A DNA stretch of 64,000 nt from Cordylochernes scorpioides (GCA_030710605.1 CP092880.1:7187619-7251618), one strand, 5' to 3'; shown: positions 23,001 to 30,467, counted from the first letter of the stretch. The notes: generated from the letters alone by a model not told the origin. Program-made: numbers and translations.

Positions 23001-26000
23001 TTGAGGGTATCTGCTAGGAATGAGTAAAGCTCATCAAAGATTTGACATCCATAATGAGAGAGATTGGGTAGAGTAGAATGCATCTGCCTTTTTTCATTAA
23101 GATTGGGAACACTACTCAGTAGCAGGCCACTGACTTAGCTCCAATATGTAATAGCCACCTCTGACATGTGGAACAGATCTCATGTACAGCTGCTCCTAAC
23201 ATGGAGTACAGACTCATCCTGTATCCCTGGAGCCTTTACAGGGTACTATCAGCTGTGCCCAGGTTTTTTAACAAGCTTGTTACTGCTCCCCCTCTTCCTT
23301 TTTCTTCTGTGCTTGAAACCAGCAAAGGCGGAGTTGGAGCTTCTTCTAATAAAATGTAGATGAAATGATAAGGCACAATTTGGATTATAGTTATAAACAC
23401 AAGGTAATAAAGACCAATTTGGTCTTCTTACCTTGTGTTTATAACTATAATCCATGGTTCATGCTCCTCAAACTGTTTTATGATAAGCAACAGCCTTTCT
23501 TAAAGGTCCTGTTTAGGGTATCTAATGCAAGCCTAAATGAGTTCTGGAGCTGCAGGTGCCAAGCTACATTTTGGGCAATTGGGATAGATTTTGTCGTTAT
23601 TTTCTTAATAATTGTGGAAAGCAATTTGGTCTTATTACCTTGTGTGTAGATAAAATATAACCTGTCAACTTTGATGGTGTTTTGTTATTATGGGAGGTTG
23701 GCAATAGGTGTTATGGTGAATTGAATTTATTCTCTTGACATCATGGGCTCCACCTTGAACCCTATCCTAGCTTCTAGACAACTTTGTTCTGCTGTAAGAT
23801 GAAATACCAAGGGGATTATCAACAATTCTCAAGCTAAACAAAAAATTCATTTTTATTAAGGTTTTGTACTGTTGAGTCTCCATTTTGGGCATCCATTGTT
23901 GTTGTTAATTCAAAACTATTATAGATGCGTATGATTCTTTTAAAAATTAAACAATTTCCATTGCACAGTAAGGGCAGTAGAAATTATAAGGCACAATTTG
24001 GATTATAGTTATCTGTGTTTCTCAGAAAATTATCTTCTTCTTATCTGCTATCTTGTTTACACACTTGATAACAGTAACTATTTAAAAACATGCTGTGGTA
24101 AAATTTCTCATTCAGTACTTTTGTCTAAAGATAGTAACAACGCTGTTACCGAAACGTCGCACACTATTTATTTATTTGGATTTGGTCTTATTACCTTGGC
24201 AGTATAAATTGTTTAATTTTTAGAAGAATCATACGCATCTATAATAGTTTCAAATTTTCATAACAGATGGTGTGCTGATGCATCATAATATAATTGTTGT
24301 TGTTGTTTCTTATCCCTTTGTGTAAAGACTACACAAATTCCATGAGTTCATGCTCCTCGAGCTGTTTGATGATAAGCAGTGGCCTCTCCCAAAGGACTGG
24401 ACATCCATGGTTCTATGTGTTATCCCAATTGTGTGAGATACAACACTGGTATTTTACGTATAGGACATTGCTTACCCTGTTAGGTCTGTCATTCTGAGAA
24501 GCTTAAAACCAAGTGTAGTAGGTTTAATGATTGCTGTTGTTGTTGTTTCTTATCCCCTTCTGTAAAGATTACACAAATGCCATGAGTTCATGCTCCTCGA
24601 GCTGTTTGATGATAAGCAGTGGCCTCTCCCAAAGGACTGGACATCCATGGTTCTATGTGTTATCCCAATTGTGTGAGATACAACACTGGTATTTTACGTA
24701 TAGGACATTGCTTACCCTGTTAGGTCTGTCATTTTGAGAAGCTTAAAACCAAGTGTAGTAGGTTTAACGATTGCTGTTGTTGTTGTTTCTTATCCCCTTG
24801 TGTAAATATTACACAAATTCCATGAGTTCATGTTCCTCAAGCTGTTTTATGATAAGAAACAGCCTTTCTCAAAGGTACTGTTTAAGGCATCTAATACAAG
24901 TCAAAATGTGTTCTGGAGCTGCGGGTGCCAAACTACATTTTGGGCAAGTGGGATAGATTTTGTTGTTATTTTCTTAATAATTGTGGAAAGCTAATGTTTT
25001 GGTGCTCCCCCAGGGTGGACGACGGCATGTTGGAAGTGATTGGACTCTACTCCTCCTTCCATATTGCCCAGCTGCAGGTTGGACTGTCAGAGCCCCACAG
25101 GTTTGGCCAGGCTCGTCACGTTGAAGTAAGTTTTTCCATATACCAGGACACAACTGCTGTAGAGCTTTCTTGTGGAGAATACCATCTCTTTACCTCTCTA
25201 GCACCCAATGCCTACAGGAATGGAAATCTAATGCTGCACATAACTGGTACTAGACATAATATAGCCACGCTCAATAAATTAAAACAGCAAGTAGGTAAAC
25301 AGCGTGGTAAGTTTCTTTATTGAGAACTACGAGCTTTCGGACATCAGCTGCCCTTCATCAGGTACAGGCCGTCATATACAGATTTTTAGTCTATTTTTTA
25401 GAAATTTCGTACTTTTATCTTTAGTTCCTATGTAAATTTCTTAATTATTTTTTAAATAGATGTTAGTTAGCTTTCTCTTATGCTAATTTACTGCATGTAT
25501 ATATTGGTTCACTTTTTCCAACCACCCATTGTACCTGATGAAGGGCAGCTGATGTCCGAAAGCTCGTAGTTCTCAATAAAGAAACTTACCACGCTGTTTA
25601 CCTACTTGCTGTTTTAATAACTGGTACTATCAGCCGGGCCAGCTGAGCCCAGGTTTTTTTAGTGAGTTTGTTACTGCTCCCCCTCCTCCTTTTTTCATCC
25701 GGGCTTGGGACCAGAAAAGGCGGAGTTAGAATGACTTTGGTAAATCCAAGAATGGTACAGTTAGAACCTCTGTGTAAAGGACAAAACCTAATTGCAGAGC
25801 CAAAGTGTCCCTTAGAGAGAGATGCCCTTTTACCGGAAAGTTACAAATGAAAACTGTCCTTTTTAGAGAGGTCTCCTATCATGGAGGTTGTTCTTCTGTA
25901 TTCATATATGATACATGCATATAACATTAAGCCTTTATTAAGATCTTTCATCTTTAAAGAAGGGGGTCGGTGGAATGCTGGTTAAACCATTTTGTTTTTT

Positions 26001-26449
26001 TGACCACTAGGACCCAGGTTCGATTCCCGCATTGGACACTTTTTTTATGTTAAAAAAAAAAATGCTCCAATGGCCCCCGATTCTTGCAAAAGTCCAACCC
26101 CACCAGCGAGTGCAAGTAACCAAACGGGGCTCTGGCACATTTGTAAGTGCAAAGTCGAACTGCTTTTCACATGTGTAGACATGTGGTGCACTTAGAGTAA
26201 AAGCAGTCGCTAACTACCCACCATGATTATCGTGGCTTTGAGATAAGAAAGAAGAAGATCTTTAAAGAAGGGTTCCTCCCCCAATCCTACCAGTATTGTA
26301 AGAAGTGTTTGAAAGAAGGGTTGTTGATGTCCCAGCTTCAGCTACTGGAGAAGCTCCCAATGCAAGTTGATGGTGAACCTTGGGCTCAGTCTCCTGGCTC
26401 CATCAAGGTCTCCTACCATCGACAATGTACCCTACTGTCTCACCGTTGA
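13733..26449 (+). CDS. DGKE: Diacylglycerol kinase epsilon, eight exons
   Basis: Phosphorylates diacylglycerol to phosphatidic acid at membranes. Exons: 13733-14033, 15168-15514, 15568-15702, 17544-17738, 18664-18774, 21295-21497, 25014-25125 and 26336-26449. All junctions are GT/AG and the phases join into 505 residues. In order the protein has an N-terminal hydrophobic segment, two C1 zinc domains, the catalytic domain with GGGDGT and PLGTGNDL, and the accessory domain (NYCSVGVDALVALKFH). The absence of EF hands or ankyrin repeats and the VDGEPWAQ end fit the epsilon type. It is shorter than the human protein (567) at both ends. Either ATG 13733 or 13739 could start; a possible AG at 13726 would allow an upstream exon instead. 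Exons are GC-rich against AT-rich introns full of repeats. Confidence 0.92.
14118..14411 (+). mobile_element. SINE-A, 5'-truncated, with LINE-C fragment inside
   Basis: Body begins at TGTTCCAATGCCCCC and ends AGGGATAAGC plus A run. A LINE-C tail piece (about 14306-14385) interrupts it, flanked by GTACCATGTGT on both sides. Confidence 0.65.
14789..15017 (+). mobile_element. SINE-A, 5'-truncated, DGKE intron 1
   Basis: Begins at the A run before ATGCTCCAATGGC and ends GGGATAAGC plus poly-A. The tRNA head is missing. Confidence 0.65.
15168..15514 (+). CDS. DGKE: DGKE exon 2: second C1 domain and start of kinase domain
   Basis: Follows GGTCCAG. Encodes the second C1 domain (CTGC, CCWC, HKHC, then CDFG) and the first part of the catalytic domain (PLMVLANRRAGNNDGE). 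An acidic insert DSGDDDEVV lies in the second C1 domain. Ends LLHPCQ before GTGAGA (phase 0). Confidence 0.92.
15515..15567 (+). other. Very short intron, 53 bp
   Basis: GTGAGA to GGCGCAG. An alternative acceptor at TACAG (15555) would add four residues (AVAQ). The downstream site aligns better with the family (HPCQ then VVDL). It is the only DGKE intron here without a transposon. Confidence 0.8.
15568..15702 (+). CDS. DGKE: DGKE exon 3: nucleotide-binding glycine loop
   Basis: Encodes VVDLDELSPEMAL and VVIGGGDGTVSWVLNSI. GGDGT is the ATP-binding signature of diacylglycerol kinases. Phase 0 at both ends; donor GTGGGT. Confidence 0.92.
15849..16175 (-). mobile_element. SINE-B copy, DGKE intron 3
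   Basis: Same family as 4198-4592. Reads on the minus strand from AACTCCACCTTTGCCGGTC to a GAGTGGAGATAAGGAAG tail. Confidence 0.6.
16273..16580 (+). mobile_element. SINE-A, full length
   Basis: A tRNA-like head starts GGGGGTCGGTGGAAGGCTGG and has box B (GGTTCGATTCC) near 16324. The body and the tail TAGGGATAAGC plus A10 follow. Good reference copy of the family. Confidence 0.75.
16845..17495 (+). pseudogene. LINE-B ORF2 C-terminus with SINE-A insertion
   Basis: HDWYRAGGTSTGSVLP (near 16885) and, beyond the SINE-A at 16932-17256, ISRLKSGHLRTMTFQNG, CIKCNSQPAIPRHIIDC, and SSPADTIKSLKLYKLDTLV with stop at about 17478. The tail GATTGAGTGGAGATAAGA follows. This is the clearest copy of the LINE-B end that also makes up SINE-B tails and the 81-bp minisatellites. 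Confidence 0.7.
16932..17256 (-). mobile_element. SINE-A, full length, in LINE-B
   Basis: Tail complement (poly-T, GCTTATCCCTAG) at the left and head with box B near 17195, ending CCACCGACCCCC. Confidence 0.75.
17544..17738 (+). CDS. DGKE: DGKE exon 4: PLGTGNDL motif
   Basis: Encodes PQPQVAVLPLGTGNDLARVM, the second catalytic signature, then WLEQQLEASAILDSL and VDRWKLDIL. 65 codons, phase 0 at both ends, acceptor TGTGGCAG, donor GTCTGC. Confidence 0.92.
17915..18070. repeat. Half of fold-back family F3
   Basis: GCGCTGAGTTTG, TTGATAAAGGTTGGCG and CAATATATGCCTTTTT match one arm of the F3 fold-back at 29836-30221. Confidence 0.5.
18290..18555 (+). mobile_element. LINE-C ORF2 end and tail
   Basis: TCPKCSLVPGAPEHIFACI and LWERLLLIIKQQKEHELM, then a tail with GTGTAATCTTTACACAAG and GATAAGAAACAACAAC. 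Part of a segment that is inverted and duplicated at about 28590-29365. Confidence 0.65.
18664..18774 (+). CDS. DGKE: DGKE exon 5: accessory domain start
   Basis: Encodes ELFMTNYCSVGVDALVALKF and HQTRDSRLYFSSRIFNK, matching the epsilon accessory-domain start. 37 codons, phase 0. An almost identical inverted copy, splice sites included, lies at 28638-28748. Confidence 0.92.
18829..19141 (-). mobile_element. SINE-A, full length, DGKE intron 5
   Basis: Tail complement TTTGTTTATCCCTAGTACAC at the left, box B complement GGAATCGAACT (mutated) near 19082, head end CCTTCCACCG. Confidence 0.7.
19222..19577 (-). mobile_element. SINE-B copy, DGKE intron 5
   Basis: Same family; the tail complement CTTATCTCTACTCTATCATAT lies at the left end. 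Confidence 0.6.
19590..20070 (+). pseudogene. LINE-E ORF2 C-terminus and tail
   Basis: CTLCNGEFSLDFPHYMFYCT has the C-x2-C...H...C pattern near the C-terminus of many non-LTR pol proteins. The frame ends at 19940. A 3' UTR and an AATAAAGGCTATTG plus TTG tail follow. Related to the copy at 38010-38490. 5'-truncated. Confidence 0.6.
20440..20700 (+). other. GC-rich segment with an unrecognised 69-codon ORF
   Basis: Base composition differs from the AT-rich intron around it. The + frame at 20484-20693 is rich in G, D, R and E (GGDPQRSEGGRDGFN) and has no motif I recognise. The opposite strand has AATAAA near 20450, so it may be part of a retroelement end read on the minus strand. Function unknown. 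Confidence 0.35.
20866..20930. repeat. F1 fold-back fragment
   Basis: AATAAATAAATAGTGTGTGACATTTCG matches one F1 arm; the rest is missing. Confidence 0.5.
20935..21092. mobile_element. MITE of the CAGTAGAACCTCC family
   Basis: CCTAATTGCAGAGCCAAAG, GAGAGATGTCCTCTTACCGG and the right end GGGAGTTCTACTGTA match 40222-40562 and 25758-25902. Its internal section GTTCTTTGTAGAGAGGTGTCC is the seed of the array at 22010-22975. Confidence 0.6.
21295..21497 (+). CDS. DGKE: DGKE exon 6: accessory domain middle
   Basis: Encodes LLYLMFGTTEIFERGCKNL, then HKLVLKLDGRQVALPEVEA and VVILNIPSWGAGVRPW. These align with the epsilon accessory domain. Acceptor TGTGGCAG; ends CAGAG before GTAACA (phase 2). Confidence 0.92.
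22010..22975 (+). repeat. Minisatellite of about 72 bp made from a MITE
   Basis: About 13 units containing GAGGTGTCCTCCTATACTGG, AATAATAGTTGAA, TTGGCAATTATTTGATGATG and AAAACTGTTCTTTGTAG. The last part equals the interior of the MITE at 20935-21092. Looser units begin near 21780. It lies in DGKE intron 6. Confidence 0.9.
23044..23336 (-). mobile_element. SINE-B copy, decayed
   Basis: Recognisable by GACTTAGCTCCAAT, CTGACATG and CAAAGGCGGAGTT, with several deletions. Confidence 0.5.
23390..23451. repeat. Short perfect hairpin, F1 terminus
   Basis: TATAGTTATAAACACAAGG against CCTTGTGTTTATAACTATA with a loop of about 20 bp. It is an F1 fold-back reduced to its ends. Confidence 0.7.
23907..24290. 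mobile_element. F2 fold-back split by an F1 fragment
   Basis: The outer arms (AAACTATTATAGATGCGTATG and complement near 24230) belong to F2. The middle (about 23978-24198) is the right half of F1. The F1 ribozyme core there reads CTAAAGA and is inactivated. Confidence 0.65.
24293..24772 (+). repeat. 240-bp tandem duplication with LINE-C tail
   Basis: Two almost identical copies (from about 24293 and 24532), each starting with TTGTTGTTGTTTCTTATCCC and containing GACATCCATGGTTCTATGTG and CCTGTTAGGTCTGTCATT. Only a handful of differences are visible, so the duplication is recent. Confidence 0.85.
24774..24965 (-). mobile_element. LINE-C 3' end in DGKE intron 6
   Basis: The minus strand contains the end of the C-rich domain (CPNVVWHPQLQNTF) and the LINE-C tail. 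It stops about 50 bp before exon 7. Confidence 0.6.
25014..25125 (+). CDS. DGKE: DGKE exon 7
   Basis: Completes an arginine codon, then encodes VDDGMLEVIGLYSSFHIA and VGLSEPHRFGQARHVE, matching the conserved DDGLLEVVG...GQAH region. Acceptor CTCCCCCAG, donor GTAAGT, ends in phase 0. Confidence 0.93.
25328..25364 (-). ncRNA. Hammerhead ribozyme motif, left arm
   Basis: Minus strand: TAC, CTGATGA (25361-25355), stem II GGGC/GTCC, GAAA, the self-complementary AGCT, cleavage after CTC, then GTA closing stem I. Confidence 0.5.
25532..25568 (+). ncRNA. Hammerhead ribozyme motif, right arm
   Basis: TAC (25532-25534), CTGATGA (25535-25541), stem II GGGC/GTCC, GAAA (25558-25561), AGCT, cleavage after C25565, GTA. 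Stem III is a palindrome, as in ribozymes that act as dimers. Confidence 0.5.
25622..25727 (-). mobile_element. SINE-B fragment
   Basis: ACTATCAGCCGGGCC to GGCGGAGTT only. The fold-back at 25268-25620 has inserted next to it. Confidence 0.5.
25758..25902. mobile_element. MITE, AGAACCTC family, with a degenerate left end
   Basis: Ends ACAGTTAGAACCTCTGTG and CATGGAGGTTGTTCTTCTGTA; interior matches 40222-40562. Confidence 0.6.
25962..26237 (+). mobile_element. SINE-A, 3'-truncated, DGKE intron 7
   Basis: Head GGGGGTCGGTGGAATGCTGG, box B GGTTCGATTCC near 26018, body to ACCCACCATGATTATCG. The tail is replaced by GAGATAAGAAAGAAG. Confidence 0.7.
26336..26449 (+). CDS. DGKE: DGKE exon 8: C-terminal end
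   Basis: Encodes LQLLEKLPMQVDGEPWAQSP, then GSIKVSYHRQCTLLSHR and TGA at 26447-26449. MQVDGEPWAQ is strongly conserved in the family. The acceptor could be GTCCCAG (26335) or TTCAG (26341), a difference of two residues. Confidence 0.9.
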   Translation, partial: LQLLEKLPMQVDGEPWAQSPGSIKVSYHRQCTLLSHR

Positions 26450-26653
26450 TTTCTTCTTCTTTGTTTCCATTGTGCATTTACACACTCACTTTGTTTTTAC
26501 ATCCTTCCTTTCTTACATTGCAATTTTGTTATAGCATTGTTATTGTTTTTTATACTTAATTTTATTTACGTTTTTTTTTTTTTTTAGAGGTATTTTTATT
26601 ATTATTTTTTTGTCTTGGTGATGAATCGTGCTCTTTTCGTGAATATATATATA

Positions 26654-26830
26654 CAGTTAAACCTGTCTATAGCGCCCCCTCTAAATAGCACCTTCCTCTC
26701 TATAGCGCCCGATTTTAAATATGTAGTACGATGCGATTTACATTAAAAGTGACCTGTCTATAGCAACCCCTTTCTATAGCACCCTATTTTGGTGAGTCCC
26801 AAGAGGGGGCGCTATAGACAGGTTTAACTG
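26654..26830. mobile_element. pogo-like MITE, CAGTTAAACCTG family
   Basis: Inverted ends CAGTTAAACCTGTCTATAGC and GCTATAGACAGGTTTAACTG, TA on each side, 177 bp, internal CTATAGC repeats. Confidence 0.85.
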
Positions 26831-27085
26831 TATATTTATGTTGTTTAAAAGATACTTTAATAAAATAAATAAGGCTTCCAGGGCGCTGAGTTTCTTGTAT
26901 TACTTTTCTTAAACTTTCTACTTTTCAGCCCTTCAATGGGAGTATGATATTAACTAAACTAAACACCGACATGTAGCATATATAGTTATACAAATTCTCA
27001 TCATTATTTACATATTTTAACTCTATACATATATGATATTATAAGAGCAATCTATTACAAAATTTAAAGAAACGTTTTTTGAAAA

Positions 27086-27130
27086 TACAGAAGAACCTCC
27101 ATGAGAGGACTATAGACAGGTTTAACTGTA
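27086..27130. mobile_element. Tiny hybrid MITE with mismatched ends
   Basis: The left end CAGAAGAACCTCCATGAGAG is from one MITE family (40222) and the right end CTATAGACAGGTTTAACTG from another (26654). Together they are only about 45 bp, with TA outside. Confidence 0.5.
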
Positions 27131-27425
27131 TATATATGTGTGACTCCCCACATTCAATGTACTATATACAAGATGTGTGTAATCTACCAGTATATTTTAG
27201 ATAGAAGAATCCTTTTGATATATCTACAGATTTATTGTATGAGGGTCTACACACTCTTATGTAGATAACAAGGCTACTCTCTATGACATGTTTGCTGCCA
27301 AAGCCCCTCCCCCTGGAACTGAACAAAGCTTGCGTAAATATATACACACATATATTGTCTGTTCATATATCTCTTACTCTGATATATATTATATATGTTG
27401 AGACAATAAAGTTTATTCTTTTTTC

Positions 27426-27546
27426 TCTATTCTTTTTCTTTCTTATATCCACTCAATTATATTAAGATATCAAGTTGTGACCCTTGATCGTGTCTGTTTG
27501 ATAAACATCATGATTGGGTGAAGTAGAATGTGTCTGCCTACTCCAA
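27426..27546 (-). mobile_element. SINE-B 3' fragment
   Basis: CTTTCTTATATCCACTCAAT through GAAGTAGAATGTGTCTGCC matches the tail half of SINE-B. Confidence 0.5.
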
Positions 27547-27637
27547 TCTGTGATGATATCATCATTGATGTAGGCATGTGAGTAGAGTCTACACATGGAT
27601 GTAGGGTATGTTCTTCTATTGCTCTGTGTGTCACCAG

Positions 27638-27691
27638 GCCTATCATGCACAAGAATGTCACCTACAACTGCCGGGTGATCTTCCTCAACAA
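27638..27691 (+). other. Candidate orphan exon
   Basis: The pyrimidine-rich CTATTGCTCTGTGTGTCACCAG ends at 27637 and a consensus donor GTGAGT starts at 27692. Between them one frame reads PIMHKNVTYNCRVIFLN, GC-rich like the DGKE exons and unlike the flanks. I do not recognise the product and it does not extend DGKE. It may belong to a gene whose other exons lie outside the window, or be a relic. Confidence 0.35.
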
Positions 27692-27777
27692 GTGAGTACC
27701 ACAGGGATGGAATGGTCTACAGATCCAATATAGATGTACCGTTACTATCATGATCATCTACAAGGTCTTCTTTTCTT

Positions 27778-28137
27778 CTTCTTTCTTATCTCCACTCAAT
27801 CATATTAGGATATCAAGTTGTGACCCTTGATGGTGTCTGTTTGACAACCATCATAACTGGGTGAAGTAGAATGCCTTTGTCATTAAGACTGGGAGCACTA
27901 CTCAGTGGCAGGCCGACTTAGCTCCAAAAGAAATGGCCGCTTCTGACATGAGAAACAGATACCATGTGCAGCTGCTCCTAACATGGAGTATAAATGCTGC
28001 ACATCCTGTATCCCTGGATTAGGAGCCCTTACAGGGTACTATCAGCCAGGCCAGCTGAGCCCAGGTTTTTTAGTGAGCTTGTTACTGCTCCCCCTCCTCC
28101 TTTTTCATCCGGGCTTGGGACCGGTAAAGGCGGAGTT
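27778..28137 (-). mobile_element. SINE-B copy
   Basis: Full-length family member with CTTATCTCCACTCAATCATA at the left and GGCGGAGTT at the right. Confidence 0.6.
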
Positions 28138-28293
28138 ATTATTAATTGTAAATAACATAAGCTAGGTTTCCTTTTTTGAGTGGCACCTAATAAAGTTATT
28201 TTGGAACAGAACAGATATTGAAAACGATAAATAAGAAAAGATATTAAGGTGAAAACATCAAACTTCCAGGGATAAGTTACTTTTCTTTTTTTC

Positions 28294-28612
28294 TAAAGTG
28301 GTTGGTGGAAAGATGGTCTAAACTGTTGGTTTTCAACCACTACGACCCAGAAATGAATCCCGCATTGGACACTTTTTTTCTCATTAAAAAAAAAATGCTC
28401 CAATGGCCCCCGATTCTTGCAAAAGTCCAACCCCACCAGCGAGTGCAAGTAAACAGACAGGGTTATGGTACATTTGTAAGTGCAAAAGTCGAACTGCTTT
28501 TTACATGTGTATACATGTGGTACATTTACAGTAAAAGCAGTCACCTACTTCTACCCACCATGATTATGATGGCCTGTACCACGTGTACTAGGGATAAGCA
28601 ATAAAAACAATC
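28294..28612 (+). mobile_element. SINE-A copy
   Basis: Head TGGTTGGTGGAAAGATGG with box B mutated (GAAATGAATCCC). The body ends in TAGGGATAAGC. Confidence 0.7.
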
Positions 28613-28637
28613 AGTATGTAGGTAGAGTCAGCAGTAC

Positions 28638-28748
28638 CTTGTTGAAGATGCGGCTGCTGAAGTAGAGACGAGAATCCCGGGTCTGGTGGAACTTGAGGGC
28701 AACCAGGGCGTCCACCCCTACTGAACAGTAGTTGGTCATGAACAGCTC
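28638..28748 (-). pseudogene. Inverted copy of DGKE exon 5
   Basis: The encoded 37 residues are the same as in exon 5 (SVGVDALVALKFHQTRD...). Differences include a silent change in GCCCTGGTTGCC against GCCCTGGTAGCC. AG acceptor (GTGTGCAG) and GT donor (GTACTG) are kept. It lies antisense to DGKE, 2.2 kb past its stop codon, so it cannot be spliced into the normal mRNA. Confidence 0.9.
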
Positions 28749-28869
28749 CTGCACACAGAGTCACCATAACTCCAGCATTATACATGATGGGATTTAGAAA
28801 ACACTCTTTAGTTGATTGTAGAATTGCGGATCATCAGACCAAGAGAACTGTTGTTGTTGTTGTTTCTTA

Positions 28870-29160
28870 TCTCCTTTGTGTAAAGATTACACAAATTCCA
28901 TGAGTCCAAGCTCCTTGAGCTGTTTATAGACAGTGTGTGTTGTTGTTGTTTCTTATTCCCTTGTGTAAAGATTACACAAATTCCATGAGTCCAAGCTCCT
29001 TGAGCTGTTTATAGACAGTGTGTGTTGTTGTTGTTTCTTATTCCCTTGTGTAAAGATTACACAAATTCCATGAGTCCAAGCTCCTTGAGCTGTTTATAGA
29101 CAGTGTGTGTTGTTGTTGTTTCTTATTCCCTTGTGTAAAGATTACACAAATTCCATGAGT
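28870..29160 (-). repeat. LINE-C tail amplified three to four times, about 88-bp unit
   Basis: Units of TTACACAAATTCCATGAGTC, CAAGCTCCTTGAGCTG, TTTATAGACAGTGTGTG and GTTGTTGTTTCTTATTCCC repeat with hardly any change. The original at 18500-18555 has a single tail, so the amplification came after the inverted duplication. Confidence 0.8.
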
Positions 29161-29406
29161 CCATGCTCCTTTAGCTGTTTTATGATAAGCAGCAGTCTTT
29201 CCTAAAGGTCCTGTTTAGTACATCTAATGCAAACCAAAATGTGTTCTGGAACTGCAGGTGCCAAGCTACACTTTGGGCAAGTGGGTTAGATTTTGTTATT
29301 AGAGATTGTTTGTATGTATTATTGTATGTAGAGATTGTGATAAGAGAACTGGCGAAAGCAGCAGGCGAGAATTAATTAGCCATTATCATGGCCTGTACCA
29401 CGTGTA

Positions 29407-29677
29407 CACCTATCTCCCGATATACACAGTAGATACGATCCTGAGAAAAACGTGTAAATCGGGGGATAGGTGTACACAGAAATAAAAATAAAATGCATTG
29501 TCAGGTTAAAATATGTAGTCAGCACATAAGCTCGGGATCCTCGTGAGATGTGTACACAGCGAATGTGTTCAATCACAGTAGCATTTAGTATAGTGCGATA
29601 AAAAAAAAACTTATTTGGAAAACCGTGTAAAAGCGAAAACGTGTAAAACAAGTACCGTGTAAATCGGGGGATAGGTG
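29407..29677. mobile_element. MITE with CACCTATC ends inside a SINE-A tail
   Basis: Ends CACCTATCTCCCGATATACA and CGGGGGATAGGTG with TA on both sides. Interior sequence matches 37737-38006. It splits a SINE-A tail (ATTATCATGGCCTGTACCACG and AGAGATAAGCAAAA). Confidence 0.8.
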
Positions 29678-29835
29678 TATTAGAGATAAGCAAAAAAAAA
29701 AGCTTATTTTAAAAAAATTGTATTCACAAATCTCTAGTTTTCGGGGATAAAAATCTTTCTACAGTATAAAACATGATACATAAATATATACAATACATTT
29801 TGAAAATAGAGCAATCCATATTTAATTCATTAGAT

Positions 29836-30221
29836 AATAAAAAGCCATATATTGGATATAATAAAAGATTTATTTGCCAATATTTCGGTTGGCTGAACGC
29901 CAAACCTTTATCGAGGCATTACATTTTTGTATACACAAACTCAGCGCCGCATAGTGTTATAATATCACAGTTTATATAATTTTAAAATTCTGATTGTAAC
30001 TTTTATAATAATTTTTACATACACAAATTTCCCCCACCTACTTTGTATTTTTAAAAATTATATCAACTGTGATAACACTATGCGGCGCTGAGTTTGTGTA
30101 TATAAAAATGTAATGCCTCGATAAAGGTTTGGCGTTCAGCCAACCGAAATATTGGCAAATAAATCTTTTATTATATATATATATATTTATATATAAATCC
30201 AATATATGCCTTTTTATTATA
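29836..30221. mobile_element. Fold-back family F3
   Basis: Arms of about 140 bp (AAAAGCCATATATTGGATAT and complement) contain GGTTGGCTGAACGCC and complement, then TTTGTGTATACA and CAGCGCCGCATAGTG. The centre is AT-rich. A ribozyme-like fold is suggested but the core is not canonical. Confidence 0.7.
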
Positions 30222-30260
30222 TAATACAATACATTGTTTCGTGTTTTCCCCTGTAGGACT

Positions 30261-30467
30261 TTAATTCCTGAAAGATAGAAATTTGTGAATAAGATTTGTT
30301 TCGGATACGATCACTGCCTCACTTACTAAGCACGGAAATCTTGCCGCATCGTGGATATGTCTGGCCTTATCTAAATAGTTGAGGCAGAGCTTGACTGTAT
30401 CTTCTTGCCAGAGTTCTTCTGGTCTCCAACCGAATTGAAGCCTATATGCTTCCTTAAAAGTGCCCAC
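30261..30467 (-). pseudogene. Fragment of an unrecognised ORF, probably retroelement
   Basis: 68-codon frame (AYRLQFGWRPEELWQEDTV and KARHIHDAARFPCLV) with protein-like composition and no frameshift. I do not recognise the family with confidence. The surroundings are all repeats, so a LINE remnant is likely. Confidence 0.35.

Larger units (their letters stand above)
25268..25620. mobile_element. Fold-back with hammerhead core in each arm
   Basis: Arms of about 100 bp (AAAACAGCAAGTAGGTAAAC and complement) flank about 150 bp of AT-rich sequence. ATAACTGGTACT occurs just before and just after, a target duplication of about 12 bp inside a LINE-B/SINE-B piece. Both arms hold a complete hammerhead core, one on each strand. 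Confidence 0.75.
28590..29365 (-). repeat. Inverted duplicate of 18286-18855 (DGKE exon 5 region)
   Basis: The minus strand repeats exon 5, both intron flanks (ATGTATAATGCTGGAGTTATG, AAAGAGTGTTTTCTAAATCC) and the LINE-C piece upstream (AACAATCTCTACATACAATA). Differences are few. The LINE-C tail has additionally been amplified (28870-29160). Confidence 0.88.

Noticed and set aside
30105-30150. Hammerhead-like fold in the F3 fold-back
   Set aside because: Stem II is strong but the core reads CGATAAA and not CTGANGA, so the invariant bases are missing.
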